DNA from: Heyndrickxia oleronia
GTDB lineage: Bacteria > Bacillota > Bacilli > Bacillales > Bacillaceae_C
Length of the DNA stretch: 64,000 bases
Direction of reading: 5' to 3'
Assembly: GCF_017809215.1 (NCBI RefSeq)
Contig: NZ_CP065424.1
Coordinates: 4,254,001 to 4,318,000, forward strand
The notes below the pieces were generated by a model, which saw only the letters and a program-made list of their open reading frames with translations, had not been told where the DNA came from and made no database searches. Shown piece after piece: positions 34,684 to 43,118 of this stretch (position 1 is the stretch's first letter; each line of letters begins with the position of its first letter). A program made the position numbers and the translations under genes.

Positions 34684-36621
34684 ATGTCGCAAGGTCAATT
34701 AGCAACAGCTTCAACCAATGAACAAGTGAACATACAACCATCCAATCGATTTGAACAGTTTTTTCTTCATCTTGAATTAATCGCTGCCTTAGTTAGTGGA
34801 CTTTTCATACTTATAGGATGGTTATTTTCAAAATGGGATAACCACACATATTCCATTACATTTTATCTTTTAGCTTTTATTATCGGTGGGTTTGCTAAAA
34901 CAAAAGAGGGTATAGAAGAAACAATAAAAAACAAAGATCTAAATGTCGAAATGTTGATGGTTTTTGCTGCAATCGGTTCAGCAATAATCGGCTATTGGGC
35001 AGAAGGTGCTATGCTAATATTTATATTTGCTGTTAGTGGTGCACTTGAAACCTATACGAACAATAAAAGTCAAAAGGAGATTTCTACTTTACTGAGTATT
35101 CAACCTGAGACAGCTGTACGTATAGTAAATGGGCAGGAAACAACGATTCCTGTCTTTGAATTGAAGGTTGGTGATCAAATTTTAATTAAACCCGGTGAAC
35201 GCATTCCTTCAGATGGAGTCATTATCCAAGGCAGTACAACAATTGATGAATCAACGATATCCGGTGAATCTCTACCTATTACTAAAGGAGAGGCAGAAGA
35301 AATTTTTGCTGGTACCATTAATTTAAATGGTGCTATAACAGCTCAAGTGACAAAGCCTTCAAATGAAACAGTCTTTCAAAAAATCATTGAACTCGTTCAA
35401 ACTGCTCAAAGTGAAAAATCACCATCCCAGCTTTTCATTGAACGTTTTGAAGGTGCATACGTTAAAATAGTCCTTCTCGTTGTATTAATTATGATGTTTC
35501 TTCCTCATTTTTTATTGGATTGGAGTTGGAATGTCACTTTTTATCGGGCAATGATCTTATTAGTTGTTGCATCCCCCTGTGCATTAGTAGCATCCATTAT
35601 GCCTGCAACTCTATCTGCTATTTCAAATGGTGCGAGGCGTGGTATTCTCTTCAAAGGTGGTGTGCATCTTGAAAGCTTAAGCCATGTTAAAGCCATTGCT
35701 TTTGATAAAACAGGTACATTAACCAAGGGAAAACCAGAAGTTACAGACATGATCGTTCAACCTAATCTAAATAAAAGTGAGTTGCTACGAACAATTGCTT
35801 CCATTGAAAATCGATCAAATCATCCACTTGCAATTGCTATCGTAAATTATTGGAAATCTAATTATCAAGATAATCTCATCCATCCTGATAAAATAGAGGA
35901 TATTCCAGGAAAAGGGATAAAAGCATGGTTTCATAATAAAGAATGGTTAATTGGTAATAAGGAATTTGTTGGACAACAAGAAGCCGAACAATTTGAAAAT
36001 GGTGTTTCATTAAGCTTAGAATCTTGCGGTAAAACAGTTGTCTATGTAAAAGGTTCAGAAGGAATCGTTGCGGCTATTGGTCTACAAGATATCGTCCGTC
36101 CAGAAACTAAGAAATCATTAATGGTATTACAAAATGAAGGAATTCATACCGTTATGATAACTGGTGATAGTAAAAATACTGCAAAAAATATTGCCGCTCA
36201 AGCCAATATTAATGAATACATTGCTGAGTGCATGCCAGAGACAAAAGTTGAAACAATAAAGAAAATCAAAGAACATTATGGGATTGTTGCAATGGTTGGA
36301 GATGGTGTGAATGATGCTCCTGCACTTGCAACAGCACATGTAGGAATTGCGATGGGTGAAGGTAGTGATGTTGCAATGGAAACTGCTGATGTTGTTTTAA
36401 TGAAAAATGATTTATCTAGAATTGCAGAAGCCATCCGACTATCAAAAAAAATGAATCGGATTATAAAACAAAATATCATCTTTTCACTTTCTGTAATTAT
36501 GTTATTAATCGCATCAAATTTTTTACAATTTTTAAACCTTCCTTTAGGTGTAATTGGTCATGAAGGCAGTACGATATTGGTGATTTTAAACAGTTTAAGA
36601 TGTCTCCGTTCCATAGATTAA
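34684..36621 (+). CDS. pfeT: P1B4-type metal-exporting ATPase PfeT
   Basis: This 645-residue P-type ATPase pumps ferrous iron (and possibly Co or Zn) out of the cell. It has SPCAL at about 295 in place of the CPC of Cu/Zn pumps, the phosphorylation site DKTGT (Asp about 340), GDGVNDAP near 539, and HEGST near 626; SPC with HEGGT/HEGST marks the P1B4 group. It has no N-terminal metal-binding domain and is closely similar to B. subtilis PfeT (formerly YkvW/ZosA), a PerR-controlled iron exporter. I found no clear PerR box in the 150 bases upstream. ATG 34684 has AAGGGGG upstream. Confidence 0.92.
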   Translation: MSQGQLATASTNEQVNIQPSNRFEQFFLHLELIAALVSGLFILIGWLFSKWDNHTYSITFYLLAFIIGGFAKTKEGIEETIKNKDLNVEMLMVFAAIGSAIIGYWAEGAMLIFIFAVSGALETYTNNKSQKEISTLLSIQPETAVRIVNGQETTIPVFELKVGDQILIKPGERIPSDGVIIQGSTTIDESTISGESLPITKGEAEEIFAGTINLNGAITAQVTKPSNETVFQKIIELVQTAQSEKSPSQLFIERFEGAYVKIVLLVVLIMMFLPHFLLDWSWNVTFYRAMILLVVASPCALVASIMPATLSAISNGARRGILFKGGVHLESLSHVKAIAFDKTGTLTKGKPEVTDMIVQPNLNKSELLRTIASIENRSNHPLAIAIVNYWKSNYQDNLIHPDKIEDIPGKGIKAWFHNKEWLIGNKEFVGQQEAEQFENGVSLSLESCGKTVVYVKGSEGIVAAIGLQDIVRPETKKSLMVLQNEGIHTVMITGDSKNTAKNIAAQANINEYIAECMPETKVETIKKIKEHYGIVAMVGDGVNDAPALATAHVGIAMGEGSDVAMETADVVLMKNDLSRIAEAIRLSKKMNRIIKQNIIFSLSVIMLLIASNFLQFLNLPLGVIGHEGSTILVILNSLRCLRSID

Positions 36622-36643
36622 TATCTACCTTTTGGATAATAAG

Positions 36644-36673
36644 AAAGTGGCCAATGAGTGGGCCACTTTTTTA
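36644..36673 (+). terminator. Terminator of pfeT
   Basis: AAAGTGGCC and GGCCACTTT form a 9-bp stem followed by TTTATT. Confidence 0.88.
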
Positions 36674-36691
36674 TTAATGAATACATTATAT

Positions 36692-36778
36692 TTAATGGTA
36701 ACCGTTTTGACCATTAGATGAACTAGAAGTTTTCCCTTTAGGTTTCTGCTTACTATTTTGCTTCGTCTTTTTACCCAT
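36692..36778 (-). CDS. Very small basic protein (28 aa), unrecognised
   Basis: A 28-codon frame, MGKKTKQNSKQKPKGKTSSS and then SNGQNGYH, follows an excellent GGAGGAG site six bases before its ATG. It is rich in Lys, Ser, Asn and Gln, has no hydrophobic segment, and would be disordered. It looks like minor small acid-soluble spore proteins in size and composition, but I cannot assign it to a named family. It lies between the pfeT terminator and yfkH. Confidence 0.55.
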   Translation of the reverse strand: MGKKTKQNSKQKPKGKTSSSSNGQNGYH

Positions 36779-36884
36779 TCTTACTCCTCCTCTCGCAAGA
36801 TGAGATTTACTTTCATTCTTAGTTTGTTTCATTACTCAAAAACCTTTCATGTAATGTTTTTACAATAGATTTGTGAATTGGTAG

Positions 36885-37721
36885 TCAACAATCCTTATCA
36901 ACTGCTGTCAAAAGGGCATTAATTTCTCCACCAATAATTAAGATAATTCCACTAATGTAAAACCAAAGCATGAGAATGATAATTCCCCCTAAACTTCCGT
37001 ATGTCGTTGAGTAGTGTCCAAAATTACTGACATAATAGGAAAAGCCTAGGGAGACAATTGCCCATCCAATCGATGCAATGATGGCTCCTGGAAAAACAGT
37101 TAAGCATTTAATTTTCTTATTCGGAGCAAAGTAATAAATTCCAACGAATACAATGAATAAAATCAATGGACTAATGATCCATCGAATTGCGGTCCAGACA
37201 CGAGAGAATTGTTCTGAAATACCGAAAAATGCAAATAAATAATAACCTACATACTTCCCAAAGACCGGTAATACTAGAGCGATTAAAAAAACAAATATCA
37301 TAGCCAAGGTTAAAAGAACAGACATTGCTCTTGCCACAATAAATGAGCGCGTCTCTTTCACTTCATAAGCACGATTTAATGCCTTTACAATCGCATTCAT
37401 TCCTTTTGATGCTGACCATAATGTTGCTATTATCCCGACAGAGAGTAAGCTTGTACTCCTATGATTTAGAATATCGTATAGGTTTGACTCAATCATGTTT
37501 AATGTTTGCTCCGGAGCAAAGTTCCTTATTACATTTAAAATATCGTCTGTATTAATTGGCAAATATGGGAGAAGTGTGACTATAAAAAGAAGCAGTGGAA
37601 ATAATGACAATAAAAAAAAGTATGCTAATTGTGCAGCTAAACCTGTAATATCGTTGTACATCGTATGTTTGATTAAGGAGATGATAAAATTTTTATCTCT
37701 AATAATCTTTGATTTCCCCAT
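36885..37721 (-). CDS. yfkH: YihY/BrkB family inner membrane protein YfkH
   Basis: This 278-residue protein has six membrane helices and the YihY/UPF0761 signature: AAQLAYFFLLSLFPLLLF near residue 35, a GxxSxxY-type FAPNKK loop, and FGHYSTTYGSLGGIIILMLWFY near the end. It was once annotated as ribonuclease BN, which is not supported for the family; function is unknown. ATG 37721 has GAGGTGAGAGA upstream. It is divergent from yfkK, as a conserved pair from the B. subtilis yfk region. Confidence 0.88.
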   Translation of the reverse strand: MGKSKIIRDKNFIISLIKHTMYNDITGLAAQLAYFFLLSLFPLLLFIVTLLPYLPINTDDILNVIRNFAPEQTLNMIESNLYDILNHRSTSLLSVGIIATLWSASKGMNAIVKALNRAYEVKETRSFIVARAMSVLLTLAMIFVFLIALVLPVFGKYVGYYLFAFFGISEQFSRVWTAIRWIISPLILFIVFVGIYYFAPNKKIKCLTVFPGAIIASIGWAIVSLGFSYYVSNFGHYSTTYGSLGGIIILMLWFYISGIILIIGGEINALLTAVDKDC

Positions 37722-37900
37722 TCTCTCACCTCATTAAACGTGCAGGGTCTCTTTTAGGATCAATCATTTGTAACCTATTCAAGGTTGTCCACTCTTCTTT
37801 ATATATTCCCCCTAGCTTTTTGAATAAAACCTGTTATATAATTGACACCTCATTTGTTTCATGGAAAGATAGAAATAAACTGAATTATGAGAGGATGTTA

Positions 37901-38128
37901 GTGGTGGATCTTTCAATTAAGTCTAATGAAAATATACAATTTATGATTACAGAAATAACTTCCAAATTAAAAATGGTAAATGTTGATGCAATAAAGCCTT
38001 CCAATTACACTGAAGAGATATATGAGGATTTAAAAGAAATTTATGAAATGGTTATGAAAAAAAACACATTTAGTCCAAATGAAATGCAAGCAATAGTAGA
38101 AGAATTAGGTAATTTAAGAAATCAATAA
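37901..38128 (+). CDS. yfkK: DUF1128 family protein YfkK
   Basis: This 75-residue helical protein matches YfkK: KSNENIQFMITEITSKLKMV, then YEDLKEIYEMVM followed by KKNTFSPNEMQAI. Function is unknown. The open frame extends far upstream, but that part has no ribosome site or conservation. I chose GTG 37901, six bases after GAGAGG, which gives the family's normal length. Confidence 0.85.
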   Translation: MVDLSIKSNENIQFMITEITSKLKMVNVDAIKPSNYTEEIYEDLKEIYEMVMKKNTFSPNEMQAIVEELGNLRNQ

Positions 38129-38132
38129 AAAT

Positions 38133-38187
38133 AATGGTTGTGAAATATGGGAGAAAGACCCTTCATTTCACAACCATTATTTTTTTA
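38133..38187. terminator. Shared terminator between yfkK and the sugar dehydrogenase gene
   Basis: AATGGTTGTGAAAT and ATTTCACAACCATT form a perfect 14-bp stem, with T on the plus side and an A-run on the other. It can serve both convergent genes. Confidence 0.85.
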
Positions 38188-39252
38188 TTGCAGAGCACTT
38201 AAATCGATTTTCCACAACTGGTCATCATGTTTCGAAGGTGATCCTCTTCCATCTAAATTATTTGAAATAAAATATACATTTTCACCATCGATCAACACAT
38301 CCCTTAATCTTCCATAATCCTCTGCAATGGTAGTTACCCTACTAGTATCAAGGTTCAATTCCCTTAATGCTTCTCCTCGGAGGGTAGCAATATATATTTT
38401 CCCATCTTTATAATCAATACCAGATGGAGCCCATGTTATGTTACCAGTTTGAAAAAATGGGGATTCTAGACCTTCTCTGGTTTCATCCCCTTCAATGATA
38501 GGCCATCCATAATTATGTCCGGCAATGATGTGGTTAACTTCATCATGTGCACTTTGCCCATGCTCGGTACCGTACATATCACCTTTCTCATTCCATGTTA
38601 ATCCTTGAACGTTTCGATGACCAAATGAGAAAACATAACTATCTCTAAATGGATTATCCTTTGGAATACTACCATCCAACTCCATGCGGATGATCTTTCC
38701 TGACAAGGAGTTTAATTTCTGTGCATTTTCTGGTACAGCAGCATCCCCTATTGTTACATAAAGTTTCTGATCAGGCCCTATTTTTACTCGTCCACCATTA
38801 TGAATGGCTGAACCAGGTATCTCCTCTAACAGAACTTTTACTTCATTCCACGAATCCTTTTTTTTTTGAATAATGATCACACGATTTAATATCTTATCAT
38901 TTTCATAATAGGTATGGTAAGCATAAGCTTGTTGTGACTCTGAAAAATTAGGTGTTAATTCAATACCTAGCAAGCCCGATTCTCCCTCTTGATGGATAGG
39001 TTGATTAGTTTTTACTATTAAACGTTCCATTTTACGATTGGTTTCATTAAATGACACAATTGTCCCTTTGCGCTCACTAATGTAGAAGGTGTTTTTCATC
39101 TTTGTGATTGACCAAGGAACTTCTAGGTTACTGATCATTGATACTGCATTGTCCCTAGTCATTGTTTCTTTTGCTTCCTTTATATTGCTATCCTGAGCTG
39201 AACAGGCTGCTAACAATATACTAACAATGATTAACAAAAAAAAGCGTAGCAA
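38185..39252 (-). CDS. PQQ-type sugar dehydrogenase-like lipoprotein
   Basis: This 355-residue exported lipoprotein has the lipobox LAAC (Cys 17) and a six-bladed beta-propeller of the glucose/sorbosone dehydrogenase family. Visible motifs are LEVPWSI near the start, ESGLLGIELTPNF, HNGGRVKIGPDQKLYVTIGD with the catalytic-type His, and GHRNVQGLTWN. E. coli Asd/YliI is a characterised member that uses PQQ. Whether this host makes PQQ is not shown, so activity may need imported cofactor. ATG 39252 has GGAGGGG upstream. It is monocistronic. Confidence 0.87.
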   Translation of the reverse strand: MLRFFLLIIVSILLAACSAQDSNIKEAKETMTRDNAVSMISNLEVPWSITKMKNTFYISERKGTIVSFNETNRKMERLIVKTNQPIHQEGESGLLGIELTPNFSESQQAYAYHTYYENDKILNRVIIIQKKKDSWNEVKVLLEEIPGSAIHNGGRVKIGPDQKLYVTIGDAAVPENAQKLNSLSGKIIRMELDGSIPKDNPFRDSYVFSFGHRNVQGLTWNEKGDMYGTEHGQSAHDEVNHIIAGHNYGWPIIEGDETREGLESPFFQTGNITWAPSGIDYKDGKIYIATLRGEALRELNLDTSRVTTIAEDYGRLRDVLIDGENVYFISNNLDGRGSPSKHDDQLWKIDLSALQ

Positions 39253-39374
39253 GACAACCCCTCCAAAGTAATTAATAATAATTACTTCTTTATATGGAGA
39301 AAGATATCCTTTATTAAAAATCTTAAGTTGTTAATTAGATTTTTGCCATAAAGAAAAAGCTCCCTAATTGGAGC

Positions 39375-40124
39375 TTATTCCTGATCAGTTATTATGATAA
39401 TTCCATCCTTTGTCACTGCAACTGTATGCTCATATTGTGCAGATAGAGAGCCATCACGAGTACGTGCAGTCCATCCGTTATTATCCATTTTAGTTTCAAA
39501 TGTACCTATATTCACCATAGGCTCAATAGTGAATACCATGCCTTCCTTAATTCTTACACCTTTACCTGGTAAACCGAAATGTGGAACCTCAGGTTTTTCG
39601 TGAATGGTTGGTCCAATCCCATGACCAATGAAGTTTCTTACAACAGAAAATCCCTGTGCCTCTACATATGTTTGGATTGCGTGGCCAATATCACCTATCC
39701 GGTTTCCAATTTTCACTTGTTCAATCCCTTTATAAAGTGCCTCTTTTGTTACATCCAATAATTCTTTTGTTTTTTTATTAACTTTTCCAACAGGATAACT
39801 CCAAGCTGAGTCTGCTAGTGCACCATTTAAATTAACCACCATATCGATGGTAACGATATCTCCTTCTTGAAGTGGTTCCTTTCTTGGAAATCCATGACAA
39901 ATTTCATCGTTTATACTAGCACATGTAGCAAATTCATATCCTTTATATCCTTTTTGTTCTGGAGTTGCCCCATGTTTTTTAAGAAACTGATCAACAAACT
40001 CTTCAATTTCCCAAGTTGTTACTCCGGGTTTAATCCTTTTTGCAATTTCTTTATGTGCTTTTGCCAGTAATTCCCCTGCCTTTTTCATCATATCTATTTC
40101 ACGTTGGGATTTATACGTAATCAT
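39375..40124 (-). CDS. mapB: Type I methionine aminopeptidase
   Basis: This enzyme removes the initiator methionine from new proteins. The 249-residue protein shows the five metal ligands of the family: Asp in GDIVTIDMVVN, Asp in NGALADSAWSY, His in FIGHGIGPTIHE, and Glu in TIEPMVN and QYEHTVAV. The CATC-like CASINDEICHGFPR segment provides the substrate His. It matches B. subtilis MapB (YflG) rather than the ribosomal-operon enzyme MapA. A hairpin at 39357-39376 overlaps its stop codon and terminates the transcript. Confidence 0.94.
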   Translation of the reverse strand: MITYKSQREIDMMKKAGELLAKAHKEIAKRIKPGVTTWEIEEFVDQFLKKHGATPEQKGYKGYEFATCASINDEICHGFPRKEPLQEGDIVTIDMVVNLNGALADSAWSYPVGKVNKKTKELLDVTKEALYKGIEQVKIGNRIGDIGHAIQTYVEAQGFSVVRNFIGHGIGPTIHEKPEVPHFGLPGKGVRIKEGMVFTIEPMVNIGTFETKMDNNGWTARTRDGSLSAQYEHTVAVTKDGIIIITDQE

Positions 40125-40507
40125 TTGCCTCTTCCTTTCAATAAAACTATCTATATATATGAAAATATTGTATGATAATCAACATGTCTTTATCATATCG
40201 CTAAATGGATATAATGGCAAAAAAATTAAAATTCCATCTTTATTACACATGTTTTAATAGGAATAATCATTATATACATTTTTCTACAATATTTTTTGAC
40301 ATTAGAATAATATTACTAAATAAAATAATATAATTTAGAAGTATAAAAACAATCTATTTCCCAAGAAATAAAAGGGATTGTATCGTTATCTATTCAATTA
40401 GTTATTGTCGAATTCACTTATACTCATTTCCACAAAAATCGCGTTATATCGCTAAGAATCCGTAAAAGGATGCAATTGGAGAGCTACATATTATTCCTAT
40501 GTTATCT
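40125..40507. other. Intergenic region between mapB and motB, nothing recognised
   Basis: This 380-base AT-rich stretch holds the mapB 5' region. I found an imperfect ACAATC / GATTGT pair at about 40350-40382 but no gene, clear promoter or known RNA. Confidence 0.4.
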
Positions 40508-40545
40508 AAAAAAGTTGTCCCAAAATACTTTGGGACAACTTTTTT
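40508..40545 (-). terminator. Terminator of motAB
   Basis: AAAAAAGTTGTCCCAAA and TTTGGGACAACTTTTTT form a perfect stem that includes the end of the motB stop region. Confidence 0.9.
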
Positions 40546-41368
40546 AATTTGAATCTGATGGCAATACCCTTGGTTGAATAAGTACTTCAACCCGTCTATT
40601 TTTTGCTTTGCCTTCAGATGTATCATTTGATGCAATTGGTTTGTATTCTCCAAAACCTTTTACACTAAAGTTACGAGGGTTCAACTGATTATTTTCTAAT
40701 ATAATCTTCATAAAATTTAACGCCCGCATAACACTTAACTCGAAATTCGAGCTGAAATTCGAATTATGAATAGGTACATTATCTGTATGACCACTAATAA
40801 TAATATTTCTTGGTGGATCCATTACAAGTAAATCAGAAAGTTCACGCGCAGTTTTCAAATTATTTTCACTAATATCTGCCTTACCCGATTCAAAAAGCAC
40901 ATTATCTCGAATGGTTAATAATAAACCTTCGGTTGTAAGAGAAGTTGCAAACTTTCCGTTCAAATGATTGGTCTGAATGTATGCATTTACTTTCTCCTGT
41001 ACTTGCACAAGCTCTTCGTGATCCTCTAGTTTTAGCTTTTGTAAATGGTCTTTCAATTCTTGTTCTTTATCTTTTTCTTCAGTGCTCTCACTTTTATTTT
41101 CTTTTTCTTTATTTTGATCTGCTTTTATTTTACCTGAGTAGTATTCATCTGCCGGCTGGGGCTTTGAATACTCCATTACCCCCTCACCGCTCGCAAAAAT
41201 CCCATTAAATACTTTTGAGAGCTGTTGAAACTTTTGAGCGTTAACCGTACTAGATGCAAATAATACAATAAATAAGGCTAATAATAAGGTTAATAAATCG
41301 GCGTAAGGGAGCAACCAGGATTCATCGACATGTTCGTCTTCGTGACCTTTTTTTCTACGCTTACTCAT
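40544..41368 (-). CDS. motB: Flagellar stator protein MotB
   Basis: MotB anchors the stator to peptidoglycan and carries the proton-binding aspartate. The 274-residue protein starts HEDEHVDESWLLPYADLLTL, with Asp 24 in the single membrane helix, then a plug and linker rich in Lys/Glu, and an OmpA-like domain (IIISGHTDNVPI, ending NRRVEVLI). It matches proton-type MotB of B. subtilis. ATG 41368 overlaps the motA stop by eight bases; a GTG three codons earlier is inside motA. The flagellar genes proper are not in the window. Confidence 0.95.
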   Translation of the reverse strand: MSKRRKKGHEDEHVDESWLLPYADLLTLLLALFIVLFASSTVNAQKFQQLSKVFNGIFASGEGVMEYSKPQPADEYYSGKIKADQNKEKENKSESTEEKDKEQELKDHLQKLKLEDHEELVQVQEKVNAYIQTNHLNGKFATSLTTEGLLLTIRDNVLFESGKADISENNLKTARELSDLLVMDPPRNIIISGHTDNVPIHNSNFSSNFELSVMRALNFMKIILENNQLNPRNFSVKGFGEYKPIASNDTSEGKAKNRRVEVLIQPRVLPSDSN

Positions 41369-42152
41369 TTGTTTCACTACTTTCTTCTAAAAACTTTTTA
41401 CGTTCTCCAGAAGGTAGATAGGAAGCTAACTTTTGCTCAATTACTCTTGGAGCCTCACCTGCTAAAATAGATAGTACTCCTTCAAGCATAATTTCTTTCA
41501 TCTTTACTTCTTGTTTAGATTTTCGCTTAAGTTTATTCGCAAAAGGATGCCAAAGGACATATCCACTAAATATCCCTAGCATTGTAGCAACGAAAGCCGC
41601 GGATATTGCATGTCCCAATTTTTCAGTATCACCCATATTACCTAATGCTGCTATGAGTCCCAAAACGGCTCCAAGAACACCTAGTGAAGGAGCATATGTA
41701 CCTGCTTGGGAAAAGATTGCAGCCCCAGCTTGATGTCTACTTTCCATAGCTTCAATTTCTTCACTTAACACATCTCGAATATAATCAGCACTTTGTCCAT
41801 CAACCGCTAGACTTAGTCCATTTTTAAGAAAAGGATCGTCTACTTCTGTTAATTTTGCCTCTAAAGCAAGTAATCCTTCTTTTCTAGCTACCTGTGCCCA
41901 TTCAGAAAAAAGACCAATGATTTCTTTCTCACTAATTTGCTTTTTTTCCTTAAAAAGTACGCCAAATAATTTAGGAACTCTTTTAATTTCACTAGTCGGA
42001 AAAGCGATAGCAACTGCTGCAACAGTACCGACAATAATGATTAAAAATGCTGCAGGATTTGCTAGCGCAGATATTGGAACACCCTTTAATACCATCCCAA
42101 CTCCGACGGCAATAATCCCTAAAATAACTCCAAAAATCGATGTTTTGTCCAT
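41361..42152 (-). CDS. motA: Flagellar stator protein MotA
   Basis: MotA forms the pentameric proton channel of the motor. The 263-residue protein has four membrane helices, the cytosolic loop contacting FliG (ARKEGLLALEAKL, charged Arg and Glu), and the conserved GAVLGLIAALGNMG helix. ATG 42152 has AGGGTG six bases upstream; a GTG three codons earlier lies in that site. A sigma-D promoter is found 42 bases upstream, so expression is tied to late flagellar gene timing. Confidence 0.95.
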   Translation of the reverse strand: MDKTSIFGVILGIIAVGVGMVLKGVPISALANPAAFLIIIVGTVAAVAIAFPTSEIKRVPKLFGVLFKEKKQISEKEIIGLFSEWAQVARKEGLLALEAKLTEVDDPFLKNGLSLAVDGQSADYIRDVLSEEIEAMESRHQAGAAIFSQAGTYAPSLGVLGAVLGLIAALGNMGDTEKLGHAISAAFVATMLGIFSGYVLWHPFANKLKRKSKQEVKMKEIMLEGVLSILAGEAPRVIEQKLASYLPSGERKKFLEESSETNE

Positions 42153-42193
42153 TTGCTTCACCCTAATTAATAAAAGTCGTTTTCTTGTCCTTT

Positions 42194-42220
42194 ATATCGA
42201 CAAAAAAGATGATTCTTTTA
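42194..42220 (-). promoter_or_regulatory. Sigma-D promoter of motAB
   Basis: On the minus strand TAAA, 15 bases, GTCGATAT matches the sigma-D consensus TAAA-N15-GCCGATAT with one change. It lies 42 bases before the motA start. Confidence 0.88.
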
Positions 42221-42270
42221 GAGAATTAGAACAAAACTTCGACAAAGTATACTTAATACAGACTAATTAC

Positions 42271-42645
42271 CTATTTTAAAAATTTTCTTTCAATTTTTTG
42301 TTCATAGTTTTTAAAGACAGAGGAATTAGTTTTTACTCGCTTCTTTGAAAGTAGTTGATTATATCTTAACATGCTTTCATTTAGTTGATTTTTTAATTCA
42401 TCCTGATTAAGTTCACTTTTTCCCTTTCTAATTAAATCCTCAATCGTCATAAGTTCTTTTTTAATTGATGCTTCTTCAGGGGAGAATCCTGCATTTCTCA
42501 TCAAGCGATAAGCCATTCTCAGATCCTCAGGAATATTAGCTAATTCATCATCTGGTAAGGGCTTTCCAAAGCCAGGAAGGTTTTCGAATTCACCATTCTT
42601 CTGTGCTTCACGAATTCGGTCTTCAACAAGTTTCATAAAATCCAT
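42271..42645 (-). CDS. DnaJ-family-domain protein (DUF1992)
   Basis: This 124-residue protein has the DUF1992 motif: VEDRIREAQKNGEFENLPGF directly followed by GKPLPDDE, then LRMAYRLMRNAGFSPEE. The domain is also found in the DnaJ homologue subfamily C member 28 of eukaryotes. Function is unknown and it lacks a J domain. ATG 42645 is preceded by a GGGGTGG site. It lies just upstream of motA on the same strand, but the sigma-D promoter between them suggests separate control. Confidence 0.85.
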   Translation of the reverse strand: MDFMKLVEDRIREAQKNGEFENLPGFGKPLPDDELANIPEDLRMAYRLMRNAGFSPEEASIKKELMTIEDLIRKGKSELNQDELKNQLNESMLRYNQLLSKKRVKTNSSVFKNYEQKIERKFLK

Positions 42646-42881
42646 ACTACCACCCCATTTTTATGATCTTACTTAGATTATATCGAAGTTTTCTTAAAAA
42701 GTTCATGATGATAGTTGAGTAAAATTGACAATATTCCGACTACTGGTAACCCATTTTTTCAGTTTGATCTTTAAGTCACTATTTCTCCTTATTTGTAAGA
42801 TGGATGATCTTCTGTGATAATATCCAGTTTCTTTGGAAAAACTGATTATGAAGTTGGTATTGCTTGAAAAGGAGTGAGATA

Positions 42882-43046
42882 GTGGCAAGAGGAAATCAAT
42901 TCAATCATAAGAAAAAAGGGCATCCTGGGAATTTTCCTAAAAATAGTATAACGGAAAAGCAAACAAAAGAAGCAATTGGTGATGAGGAATTTATTGTTAC
43001 TCAAGAGGCTTTTAAAAATAGAATTGAGGAAGAGGAAGTTGAATAA
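42882..43046 (+). CDS. Small hydrophilic protein (54 aa), unrecognised
   Basis: This 54-residue protein starts GNQFNHKKKGHPGNFPKNS and has an acidic end (FKNRIEEEEVE). It has no membrane segment and is probably disordered. I do not recognise the family; small spore-associated proteins have similar composition. GTG 42882 follows AAAGGAG at seven bases. An ATG six codons earlier overlaps that site. Confidence 0.6.
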   Translation: MARGNQFNHKKKGHPGNFPKNSITEKQTKEAIGDEEFIVTQEAFKNRIEEEEVE

Positions 43047-43054
43047 AACCAAAT

Positions 43055-43077
43055 GAGGATGATCAATGATCATCCTC
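43055..43077. terminator. Convergent terminator before hmp
   Basis: GAGGATGAT and ATCATCCTC form a 9-bp stem with a short T-run on the plus side and an A-rich flank on the other. Confidence 0.65.
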
Positions 43078-43118
43078 GTTTGTATTAAGCCATAAGGGCA
43101 TTTCCTGTATAGCCTCTA

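Noticed and set aside
37709..37900. 64-residue N-terminal extension of YfkK
   Set aside because: The stretch has no ribosome site at its start, overlaps the yfkH promoter region, and relatives begin near the GTG at 37901.
40444..40653. 69-codon minus-strand frame overlapping motB
   Set aside because: It runs antiparallel in phase to nothing conserved and straddles the motAB terminator.
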